Shown here piece after piece: positions 1 to 5,445 of a stretch of 5,445 nucleotides of DNA. Position 1 is the first letter of the stretch. Every line of letters begins with the position of its first letter. The position numbers were made by a program, and so were the translations under genes. The stretch is taken from contig CATZIG010000138.1 of NCBI GenBank assembly GCA_958419975.1, forward strand, positions 1 to 5,445, given 5' to 3'. Origin of the DNA: an uncultured Collinsella sp. (lineage in GTDB: Bacteria > Actinomycetota > Coriobacteriia > Coriobacteriales > Coriobacteriaceae). The notes under the pieces were generated by a model. The model was not told the origin of the DNA and did no database searches. It saw nothing but the letters and a program-made list of their open reading frames with translations.

Positions 1-1
1 C

Positions 2-763
2 TTGTGCCTTAGTGAGTTCCACGTTGGTGACGATGCAGCTGATGGTGGTGTTGGTGCGGTCGAGCGGCATCTGCATGGATCCGGCGGCGGCAAAGGCTGC
101 GAGTTCCATGTCGACGATCTGGTCGCTATCGGCTGCGGCGCGCATGCCGGAGACCCACTCGCCGGTGAAGGGGTCGACAACGTTGCCGCAGGCGTTGACC
201 GAGACCACGGCGCCCACCTTGATGGGGCCGAGTGCCACGGCGGCAGCTCCAAGGCCGGCCTTCATGCAGGTGGCAGGCCCCATGAGCTTACCCACGGTAG
301 CGCCCGTGCCGGCGCCTACGTTGCCCTGTTCGAGCTTGGTGGGGGTGTGGTCGAGTGCTTCGCGCACGGCGGCGATGCCGGCCTCAATGTCGGGGCGCAC
401 GGTGGGGTTACCAAAGGCAAGGTCGAAGATACAGCTGGAGCACACGATAGGCACCTGCGTGGGGCCGACGGGAAGGCCGATGCCGCGGCTCTCAAGCTCG
501 CGAGCGACGCCGCTTGCAGCTTCGAGGCCAAAGGCCGATCCGCCCGAAAGGCAGACGGCGTGGACCTTGTCGACGGTGTTCTCGGGTCGTAGCAGGTCGG
601 TCTCGCGCGAAGCGGGAGCGCCACCGCGTACGTCAACGCCGCCGGTGGCGCCCTCGGGTGCCACGATTACGGTGCAACCGGTGCCGGCCTCCTCGTCCGT
701 ATAGTTGCCATAGCAAAAGCCATCGACATCGCAGACGTCAATGGCCTCGAGCAGTGTATCCAT
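2..763 (-). CDS. P1 family peptidase (S58, DmpA/NylC-like), 3'-truncated by window edge
   Basis: This is a Peptidase_S58 protein, an N-terminal-nucleophile hydrolase that matures by self-cleavage; relatives are aminopeptidases/amidases such as DmpA, BapA and NylC. The reading frame is open from ATG at 763 to the window edge, giving 254 residues; the family usually has about 320-350, so the C-terminal part is outside. Family motifs seen are GGAPASRETDLL (47-58), LSGGSAFGLEAA (72-83), VPIV..IFDL (104-115), GNVGAGTGATVGK (147-159) and NTTISCIVTN (238-247). By analogy with NylC, which is cut between Asn and Thr, the predicted cleavage is N238/T239 with Thr239 as nucleophile. The start is supported by AGGAG six bases upstream. 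There is no signal peptide, so it is probably cytoplasmic. It follows maf after 101 bases and a hairpin, so it is probably a separate transcription unit. Physiological substrate cannot be read from the sequence. The family call is secure. Confidence 0.92.
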   Translation of the reverse strand, partial: MDTLLEAIDVCDVDGFCYGNYTDEEAGTGCTVIVAPEGATGGVDVRGGAPASRETDLLRPENTVDKVHAVCLSGGSAFGLEAASGVARELESRGIGLPVGPTQVPIVCSSCIFDLAFGNPTVRPDIEAGIAAVREALDHTPTKLEQGNVGAGTGATVGKLMGPATCMKAGLGAAAVALGPIKVGAVVSVNACGNVVDPFTGEWVSGMRAAADSDQIVDMELAAFAAAGSMQMPLDRTNTTISCIVTNVELTKAQ

Positions 764-769
764 GTTTAA

Positions 770-774
770 CTCCT
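770..774 (-). promoter_or_regulatory. Ribosome-binding site of the P1 peptidase gene
   Basis: AGGAG on the minus strand, six bases before the ATG at 763. It fixes the start codon, and the peptide after it enters the conserved family sequence directly. Confidence 0.75.
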
Positions 775-825
775 ATCGGTTTTCCGCCGCGCCTTGTGCC
801 CGGTCGGGATCCGTACGGTACGCCA

Positions 826-856
826 AAATTGTAGGCGCTGGGGAATACCCAGCGCC
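826..856 (-). terminator. Probable Rho-independent terminator after maf
   Basis: A perfect 9-bp GC-rich stem (834-842 with 848-856) closes a 5-base loop nine bases beyond the maf stop. Read on the minus strand it is followed by TACAATTTT (825-833), so the T-run is short and offset by five bases. It probably ends the DJ-1/maf transcript, though efficiency may be moderate. The same TACAAT (828-833) could serve as a -10 box for the P1 peptidase gene, but no matching -35 is visible. Confidence 0.6.
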
Positions 857-864
857 AGATGCAA

Positions 865-1446
865 TTACGAGAGTTTTTGAATCGCGCGCGCGACGCGGGC
901 GATGGGTAGGCCCACTACGTTATAGAAGTCGCCCGAAATATCGTGCACGAGCATGCGGCCGCCTGTGCCCTGGATGCCGTAGGCGCCTGCCTTATCCATG
1001 GGCTCACCCGAGGCAACGTAGTGCTCGATCTGCTCGTCGGTGAGCTCGTAGAACGTCACGTCGGTCACATCGACAAACGACAGGCTCTCGGCGGCATGCG
1101 GGGCGGCCGTATCGCCTGCCTTAACGATGCAGACGCCGGTTGCGACCTGGTGCGTGCGGCCCGAAAGCTCACGGAGCATGGTGCGCGCCTCGTCCTCGGT
1201 TGCCGGCTTGCCCAAAATCTTGCCGTCGAAGGTGACGATGGTGTCGGCCGCGACGGTCAACTCATTGGGCTCGGCATACTCGGCAGCAACGGCAGCCGCC
1301 TTGGCGCGTGCCAAGCGCTCGACAAGCGTGAGCGGGGGCTCGCCATCAAAGGGCGTTTCGTCGATATCCGCGGGAATCACGCGAATGTTGTAGCCTGCCT
1401 CGCGCATCAGCTCTATGCGGCGCGGCGATTGGGAAGCCAAAATCAT
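865..1446 (-). CDS. maf: Maf family nucleotide pyrophosphatase, YhdE type (dTTP/UTP)
   Basis: Maf proteins hydrolyse non-canonical or excess nucleoside triphosphates to monophosphate and pyrophosphate in the cytoplasm. They are viewed as house-cleaning enzymes and are linked to septum inhibition in Bacillus subtilis. The 193 residues match the usual length of about 190-200. Visible motifs are LASQSPRR (3-10, nucleotide-binding loop), AADTIV (66-71, with the metal/catalytic Asp68), GKP (79-81), SGRTHQV (95-101), DKAGAYGIQG (151-160) and GDFYNVVGLP (172-181). SPRR together with DKAGAYGIQG fits the YhdE subgroup (dTTP/UTP) rather than the YceF subgroup (m7GTP), which has SPWRR and CAGSF-type motifs. 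The ATG at 1446 overlaps the upstream TGA by four bases (ATGA) and has GAGGGC (1455-1460) at an 8-base spacing, indicating translational coupling to the DJ-1 gene. Family call is secure; substrate choice is inferred from motifs. Confidence 0.95.
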   Translation of the reverse strand: MILASQSPRRIELMREAGYNIRVIPADIDETPFDGEPPLTLVERLARAKAAAVAAEYAEPNELTVAADTIVTFDGKILGKPATEDEARTMLRELSGRTHQVATGVCIVKAGDTAAPHAAESLSFVDVTDVTFYELTDEQIEHYVASGEPMDKAGAYGIQGTGGRMLVHDISGDFYNVVGLPIARVARAIQKLS

Positions 1447-1985
1447 AGTTGGATGCCCTCGGCGACCTTCTCGACGGCCTTGTCGCCGGCGAGCGTGCGC
1501 AGCAGCTCCAATGCAAAGGGGAGTGACTGTGCCATGCCGCTGGCAGTGATGATGTTGCCGTCTTGCGTGACCTTCTCGCCAGTATAGGCGCCTTCGGGGA
1601 AGCTTTTCTCAAAGCCAGGGAAGCACGTGGCGTGGCGCCCCTCGAGTAGGTCGAGCTCGCCCAGGATAAACGGGGCGGCGCAGATGGCGGCGACGTGCTT
1701 GGTCGCGGCGAACTCGCAGACCACGTCGCAGACACGCTGATCGGCGCGCAGGTTGGTGGCACCGGGCAGGCCGCCGGGCAGCACGACGCAGTCGTACTCG
1801 TCAAAGTTGATCTCATCAAAGAGCGCATCGCAGGTCACGGGGATCTGCAGCGAGCTTACGACCTCACGCGTGGGCATAATCGAGACGAGCGTGGCACGCA
1901 CGCCGCCGCGACGCATGACATCGACCATGGTCAAGCATTCAATAGTTTCAAAGCCATCGGCGGCGAGAACGGCAACGCTGGGCAT
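1443..1985 (-). CDS. DJ-1/PfpI (YajL-like) family protein
   Basis: The DJ-1/ThiJ/PfpI superfamily covers cysteine-dependent glyoxalases, proposed protein and nucleotide deglycases, and redox chaperones. With the start at 1985 the protein has 180 residues, close to human DJ-1 (189) and E. coli YajL (196). Features are the N-terminal strand with GFETIE (11-16), whose Glu16 aligns with DJ-1 Glu18; DVMRRGG (22-28); LPGGLPGATNL (69-79); the nucleophile elbow AAICAAP (99-105) with Cys102 aligning with DJ-1 Cys106; and a conserved C-terminal ITASG..QSLPFALELL segment (146-162). The THP of DJ-1 (His126) appears as CFP here, so the full human-type triad is absent. An ATG at 2009 would add eight residues but has no ribosome-binding site, whereas ATG 1985 has AAAGGA at six bases and begins at the conserved strand. 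The gene overlaps maf downstream. Exact activity (glyoxalase, deglycase or chaperone) cannot be decided. Confidence 0.92.
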   Translation of the reverse strand: MPSVAVLAADGFETIECLTMVDVMRRGGVRATLVSIMPTREVVSSLQIPVTCDALFDEINFDEYDCVVLPGGLPGATNLRADQRVCDVVCEFAATKHVAAICAAPFILGELDLLEGRHATCFPGFEKSFPEGAYTGEKVTQDGNIITASGMAQSLPFALELLRTLAGDKAVEKVAEGIQL

Positions 1986-1991
1986 GAGGGT

Positions 1992-1997
1992 TCCTTT
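1992..1997 (-). promoter_or_regulatory. Ribosome-binding site deciding the DJ-1 gene start
   Basis: AAAGGA on the minus strand, six bases before ATG 1985. The in-frame ATG at 2009 has no such element, so 1985 is the better start. Confidence 0.75.
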
Positions 1998-2021
1998 CAT
2001 AGGCGGCATACAATTAGCCGT

Positions 2022-2050
2022 CTTATACCCCGAAGACCTCCGCTTGCCAC
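2022..2050 (-). promoter_or_regulatory. Candidate sigma-70-type promoter for the DJ-1/maf pair
   Basis: On the minus strand, GTGGCA (2045-2050) and TATAAG (2022-2027) are separated by 17 bases and match TTGACA/TATAAT at 4 of 6 and 5 of 6 positions. Transcription would begin near 2015 and leave a leader of about 30 bases before ATG 1985, which also disfavours the ATG at 2009. Seen by eye only; not tested. Confidence 0.4.
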
Positions 2051-2061
2051 GCTCGATTTCC

Positions 2062-2085
2062 CAATGATTTTTCTGAGCAATGATT
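2062..2085. repeat. Pair of 8-bp direct repeats upstream of the DJ-1 promoter candidate
   Basis: CAATGATT occurs at 2062-2069 and again at 2078-2085, start-to-start distance 16 bases, in an AT-rich island just beyond the rlmD stop and 12 bases upstream of the candidate -35 box. It could be a regulator site or simple chance; nothing identifies a binding protein. Confidence 0.3.
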
Positions 2086-2091
2086 AAGTGG

Positions 2092-3405
2092 CTAGTTGCG
2101 CCTAAGGTGGACGACGGTCTCGCAGTGGAAGGTTTGTGGGAACAGGTCGACTGGCGTGATCTTTACGGGGGAGAAGGTGCCTTCTTCGACAAAGCGTTTG
2201 AGATCGCGCGCCAGGGTGGCCGGGTCGCAGCTCACGTAGGCGACATCGCGGGCACTCGTGCTGGCGATAAGGCCGATCGCCTCGGGGGCGAGGCCTGCGC
2301 GCGGCGGGTCGACCACCAAGATGTCGGCATCCTGGTCGGGGAACTCGCGCACCGCGTCTCCGCCAATGACGTCGACGTTATCAAGCTTGTTGATTTCCAG
2401 GTTACGGCGTAGATCGCGCACGGCGGGGCCGTAGGCCTCGACGGCAGCGACAAAGTCGCAGCGGCGGGCGAGCGGCAGGGTAAAGGTGCCGGCACCGCAG
2501 TACAGGTCCACGGCAAGCTCGTCTTCCTGCGGGTCGAGCGCTTCCATGACAAGATCGATCAAAATCTCGGCACCCTTGGTGTTGACCTGGAAAAAAGACG
2601 GGGCAGACAAGCGCATCTGATCTTCGGCGATATTCTCGGTCCATGAGCCCTCTCCGGCGAGCATTTCGACCTTGGAGACACGGCGGGCCTTCTTTTCGCC
2701 CTTGCTCATCACGCGTACGACACTTGTGGGGTGCGCGGCGTCTGCCAACACGCGCGAGACTTGCGAGCGCGGGAAAGAGCCCGTGGGCGTCCAGAGTGCG
2801 ACCTCGAGTGCCTTGGTGCGGCGCGATGCGCGAATGCCCACGCGTTCGAGCCCCAAGTCATGGCTGCCGCTTAGATAGTTGAGTGCGCCGACGACCGATT
2901 TGAGTGCCTTCGGGAAGCGCTTATCGAACAGCGGACACATATCGACGGTCACGATTTTGCTGGGGTCGACACCGTGCATGCCAAGGCGCACACGACCGTT
3001 GACGACGGTCGGTTCGAGCTCGATTTTATTGCGGTAGCCCCAGTCGTCCTTGGTGTGGCGGATGGGTTGCACCAGTTCATCGACTTGATCGGGGCTGAAC
3101 TTGCCGATACGCTCGAGCGTGGAGCGCAGATTTTGCTCCTTGGCGGCGAGCTGTGCCGTGCGTGAGAGATTGCCCCACGAGCAGCCGCCGCAGATGCCCA
3201 CGAAGGGGCAGGGAGGCTGAATGCGATCGGGGCTTGGCTCCAGAATCTCGGTGGTGCGGGCACGCATGAACGACTTGCCGTCCTGTACGACCTCGACCTC
3301 GACGGTGTCGCCTGCCACGGCGCCCTGCACAAAGACGGCCTTGCCGTTGTCGGCGTGCGCCAGCCCGTCGGCGCCGTAGGTCATCGATTCTATAGTGAGC
3401 TTCAT
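2092..3405 (-). CDS. rlmD: 23S rRNA (uracil-5-)-methyltransferase, RlmD/RlmCD family
   Basis: A SAM-dependent RNA m5U methyltransferase of the TrmA/RlmC/RlmD family. RlmD makes m5U1939 in E. coli 23S rRNA, while Gram-positive RlmCD makes both m5U747 and m5U1939. Numbered from ATG 3405, the 437 residues hold an N-terminal TRAM domain (about 1-58), a [4Fe-4S] ligand set Cys66-x5-Cys72-x2-Cys75 with Cys157 as fourth, the FQVN motif (272-275), the SAM-binding DLYCGAGTF (300-308), VDPPRAG (365-371), the catalytic SCDP (392-395, nucleophile Cys393) and the general-base Glu429 near the end. Upstream ATGs at 3420 and 3441 would add 5 or 12 residues but lack ribosome-binding sites; ATG 3405 begins the TRAM strand and is preceded by AGGCAGGA (3408-3415). 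An extended -10-like TGCTACCAT (3440-3448, minus strand) may drive it, with no clear -35. It lies 113 bases after ppk1, behind a terminator. Family secure; one versus two target sites undecided. Confidence 0.95.
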   Translation of the reverse strand: MKLTIESMTYGADGLAHADNGKAVFVQGAVAGDTVEVEVVQDGKSFMRARTTEILEPSPDRIQPPCPFVGICGGCSWGNLSRTAQLAAKEQNLRSTLERIGKFSPDQVDELVQPIRHTKDDWGYRNKIELEPTVVNGRVRLGMHGVDPSKIVTVDMCPLFDKRFPKALKSVVGALNYLSGSHDLGLERVGIRASRRTKALEVALWTPTGSFPRSQVSRVLADAAHPTSVVRVMSKGEKKARRVSKVEMLAGEGSWTENIAEDQMRLSAPSFFQVNTKGAEILIDLVMEALDPQEDELAVDLYCGAGTFTLPLARRCDFVAAVEAYGPAVRDLRRNLEINKLDNVDVIGGDAVREFPDQDADILVVDPPRAGLAPEAIGLIASTSARDVAYVSCDPATLARDLKRFVEEGTFSPVKITPVDLFPQTFHCETVVHLRRN

Positions 3406-3451
3406 ATTCCTGCCTGTCATTCGCGTTGTTGTTCGCACCATGGTAGCAGGG

Positions 3452-3495
3452 AAAAGCGCCCCGCATCCGAGGCTTTCCTCAAATGCGGGGCGCTT
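3452..3495 (-). terminator. Rho-independent terminator of ppk1
   Basis: A 13-bp perfect outer stem (3454-3466 with 3483-3495, core GCGCCCCGCAT) carries a 2x2 internal mismatch (3467-3468 against 3481-3482) and then a 4-bp inner stem GAGG/CCTC (3469-3472 with 3477-3480) with a 4-base loop. On the minus strand the stem ends in TTTT, starting 24 bases after the ppk1 stop. No plus-strand gene needs it, so it serves ppk1 and separates it from rlmD. Confidence 0.85.
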
Positions 3496-3517
3496 CTACA
3501 AACTGCTTCTACAAACG
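3492..3517. repeat. Short 13-bp tandem duplication after ppk1
   Basis: GCTTCTACAAAC occurs at 3492-3503 and 3505-3516, a 13-base period differing only in the last base. It fills the space between the ppk1 stop (3519) and the terminator, with the first copy sharing four bases with the stem. It looks like a replication-slippage duplication with no evident function. Confidence 0.7.
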
Positions 3518-3518
3518 A

Positions 3519-5444
3519 CTATTTCGTCTTGCCGGTAATGAGCGTCTTAAGACCCAGGCCGATCAGACCCAGGCCCATGCGCACGCGGCCGGGGCGATGG
3601 CGCTCGATGGCCTTGGTCTTGCCGGCGGGCTTATCGCGACGGGCGCTCGTCTCGGGTGCGGGCTTGATGACCTGCGGATCGGGCTGAGGTGCAGGTGCAG
3701 GCTCGGGCTCAATGACGGTCGCCTGGACCTCTTGGACCTTGGGTGCTACTGGCTGCGGCTCGCCCTCGGGGGCAGGTTCCGCCTCAATGACGGGCTCGGG
3801 CGCGGCCTCGGCGTTGCGATAGGCACGCTCCAGCAGGGCTTCCTGCGAGTTGAAGGGTTTCTCACCCTCTGCACGCTCCACGGGGACCCAGGTGCCGTCG
3901 CTCGTGAGGCTGCGGGCCTTCACGTTGTCGCGCAGCTGCATGCCCATGTACTCGTGCACTAGGGCGCGGCAGGTGGGGTCGAGCACGGGGAAGGCAATCT
4001 CCACGCGGTGCTCGGTGTTGCGCGTCATCATGTCTGCCGAGCTCAGGTAAATCATGTCCGAGTCCACGCCGAAAGCATAGACGCGCGCGTGCTCCAAAAA
4101 GCGTCCGACGATGGAGCGGACATGCACGTTCTCGGTCTTGCCCGGAACACCGGGCTTGAGGCACGAGATGCCGCGGATGATCATGTCTACGCGCACGCCG
4201 GCACACGATGCCTCGGCGATCTTGTCGATAACCTCGCGGTCGGTCAGCGAGTTGAGCTTAAAGAACACGCGGGCGGGCTCGCCGGCAAGGGCGCGCTGGA
4301 TCTCGCGGTCAAGCCCGCGCATGATGAGCGGTTTCAGTCCGACGGGCGCCACACCCAGGAAGCGGTAGTCGCCGCGCAGGTTGCCCAGTGACAGATTGCG
4401 GAAGAACAGGTTGGCGTCCTCGCCGATGCCGGGATGGGCTGTCATGAGCATAAAGTCGCTGTAGAGTTTGGCCGTCTTCTCGTTAAAGTTGCCGGTGCCC
4501 AAAAGCGTGAGGCGCGTTAGCGCCATGCCCTCGCGATAGGTGAGCTGGCAGATCTTTGAGTGGCATTTAAAGCCCTCGGAACCATAGATGACGGTGCAGC
4601 CGGCCTCTTCCAGGCGCTCGGCCCACTCGATGTTGTTCTGCTCGTCAAAGCGGGCACGAAGTTCCATGAGCACCGTGACCTCTTTGCCGTTCTCGGCAGC
4701 ATCGATCAGCGACTCGCACAGGCGGCTCTGCTTGGCCACGCGGTAGAGCGTGATGCGCAGCGAGATGCACTCGGGGTCGTAGGCGGCCTCGTGCACCAGA
4801 TCCAGGAAGGGGTTCATGGCCTCGTAGGGATAAAAGAGCAGCTTGTCGTGCTGCAGCACCTGCTCGCGGATGGAGCGGGTCATGTCGATGGTGGGATTGG
4901 GCTGCGGCCTAAACGGCGTAAAGAGCAGCTCGTTGCGCAGGTGCTCGGGAATCTTGCCCTCAATGCCAAAGACGTAGCCCAGGTCGAGCGGGATATCGCA
5001 GGTAAAGACAGAGCGGCGCGAAAGCTCGAGCGCCTTGCGGATGGTCTTGAGCGTTGCCTTCTCGAGCGACCCCGAGACCGCGAGCACTACCGGCTGCAGA
5101 CGCAGGCGCTTCTTGAGGATGCGCTTCATGTGCTGGCGGTAGTCCTCTTCCTCTTCGACGCCCTCGCCGTCCGGATCGATGTCGGCGTTGCGGGTGACGC
5201 GGATCAGCGCACGATCCAGCGGCTTATAGGAGCCAAAGCAGCTGTCCAGGCAGGCGAGGATGACGTCCTCGAGCAAGATGTAGGAGTAGGTGCCGGTGGG
5301 CGAGGGGATCTCGACCACGCGGTTCATCGAGGCGGGAATCTCGATAAGGCCCAGCAGGCTCTCCTCGTCGGTGGCGCCGTCCAGACCACAGGCCAGATAG
5401 AGCGCGCCATTGCGTAGGTTGGGGAAGGGGTGGCGAGGATCGAT
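3519..5444 (-). CDS. ppk1: Polyphosphate kinase 1 (PPK1), 5'-truncated by window edge
   Basis: PPK1 reversibly polymerises the terminal phosphate of ATP into inorganic polyphosphate through a phosphohistidine intermediate. The frame is open from the window edge to TAG at 3519, 641 residues visible; Met at 5327 is internal. The N domain (about 100 residues in E. coli) is outside. Numbering from Met5327: the H domain runs to about 160, including VTRNADID (44-51). The C1 part holds YPYEAMNPF (166-174), LYR (Arg196) and ARFDE (Arg226), matching the Mg/phosphate-binding arginines. FKCHSK holds the phosphorylated-His candidate His256, followed by LLGTGNFNEKTAKLYSDF (275-292). The C2 part holds GRFLEHARVY (His413) and YLSSADMMTRN (427-437). 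The second conserved His just before LGTGN is Leu275 here. After about residue 483 comes a roughly 120-residue extension: Pro/Glu/Ala-rich at 507-560, then a basic tail with a Gly/Leu-rich hydrophobic stretch (584-597). A strong terminator follows. Family secure. Confidence 0.95.
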   Translation of the reverse strand: MDPRHPFPNLRNGALYLACGLDGATDEESLLGLIEIPASMNRVVEIPSPTGTYSYILLEDVILACLDSCFGSYKPLDRALIRVTRNADIDPDGEGVEEEEDYRQHMKRILKKRLRLQPVVLAVSGSLEKATLKTIRKALELSRRSVFTCDIPLDLGYVFGIEGKIPEHLRNELLFTPFRPQPNPTIDMTRSIREQVLQHDKLLFYPYEAMNPFLDLVHEAAYDPECISLRITLYRVAKQSRLCESLIDAAENGKEVTVLMELRARFDEQNNIEWAERLEEAGCTVIYGSEGFKCHSKICQLTYREGMALTRLTLLGTGNFNEKTAKLYSDFMLMTAHPGIGEDANLFFRNLSLGNLRGDYRFLGVAPVGLKPLIMRGLDREIQRALAGEPARVFFKLNSLTDREVIDKIAEASCAGVRVDMIIRGISCLKPGVPGKTENVHVRSIVGRFLEHARVYAFGVDSDMIYLSSADMMTRNTEHRVEIAFPVLDPTCRALVHEYMGMQLRDNVKARSLTSDGTWVPVERAEGEKPFNSQEALLERAYRNAEAAPEPVIEAEPAPEGEPQPVAPKVQEVQATVIEPEPAPAPQPDPQVIKPAPETSARRDKPAGKTKAIERHRPGRVRMGLGLIGLGLKTLITGKTK

Positions 5445-5445
5445 G

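Noticed and set aside
2..704. Two overlapping plus-strand open frames opposite the P1 peptidase
   Set aside because: The minus strand encodes clear S58 motifs throughout; the plus frames are compositionally biased shadows (Gly/His/Ala-rich or Ser/Pro/Thr-rich).
811..818. Perfect 8-bp palindrome CCGTACGG upstream of the P1 peptidase gene
   Set aside because: Too short and not repeated nearby; chance occurrence cannot be excluded, so it was not called an operator.
943..1587. Plus-strand open frame spanning the maf/DJ-1 junction
   Set aside because: Antisense to two conserved genes, with no motif and no reason to be coding.
1986..2009. Longer DJ-1 form starting at ATG 2009
   Set aside because: No ribosome-binding site, it precedes the conserved first strand, and it lies only a few bases after the predicted transcription start.
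2019..2036. Small hairpin GTCTT/AAGAC as a possible rlmD terminator
   Set aside because: The stem is only 5 bp with an 8-base loop, there is no T-run, and it overlaps the candidate -10 box.
3406..3441. Longer methyltransferase forms starting at ATG 3420 or 3441
   Set aside because: No ribosome-binding sites, and the extra residues (Arg/Thr-rich) are outside the TRAM domain.
3648..3809. Pro/Glu-rich segment as evidence of a TonB-like protein
   Set aside because: It is in frame with and continuous with the PPK1 catalytic domains; only the composition resembles TonB linkers.
4560..5417. Long plus-strand open frame (285 codons) opposite ppk1
   Set aside because: It lies wholly antisense to strongly conserved PPK1 sequence, has no recognisable family motif, and such frames are expected from codon bias in GC-rich genes.

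Overview
This is a compact, high-GC bacterial chromosome segment in which all five recognisable genes lie on the minus strand. Gene content, base composition and protein style resemble a Gram-positive anaerobe of the Coriobacteriia, most like Collinsella. That placement is inferred from general resemblance, not from a marker gene. I see no mobile element, CRISPR array, tRNA or rRNA.

In transcription order (high to low coordinates): (1) 5444-3519, a 5'-truncated polyphosphate kinase 1 (ppk1) with an unusual Pro/Glu/Ala-rich C-terminal extension, followed by a strong branched hairpin terminator (3454-3495). (2) 3405-2092, a TRAM-domain, iron-sulfur 23S rRNA uracil-5-methyltransferase (RlmD/RlmCD family). 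(3) 1985-1443, a DJ-1/PfpI-family protein with its own plausible promoter. (4) 1446-865, a Maf nucleotide pyrophosphatase of the YhdE (dTTP/UTP) type, coupled to the DJ-1 gene by an ATGA overlap and followed by a hairpin (834-856). (5) 763-2, a P1-family (DmpA/NylC-like, S58) self-cleaving aminopeptidase, cut off by the window edge just after its predicted nucleophile.

The genes look like housekeeping and cell-maintenance functions: polyphosphate storage or stress, rRNA modification, carbonyl/glycation defence, nucleotide-pool cleaning and peptide turnover. The DJ-1/maf pair is the only clear translationally coupled unit. The others are separated by gaps of about 100 bases that hold terminators, ribosome-binding sites and possible promoters. 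No stretch above 300 bases lacks a gene. I found no convincing new biological system. The points most worth a second look are the ppk1 tail and active-site variation, and the coupled DJ-1/maf pair.
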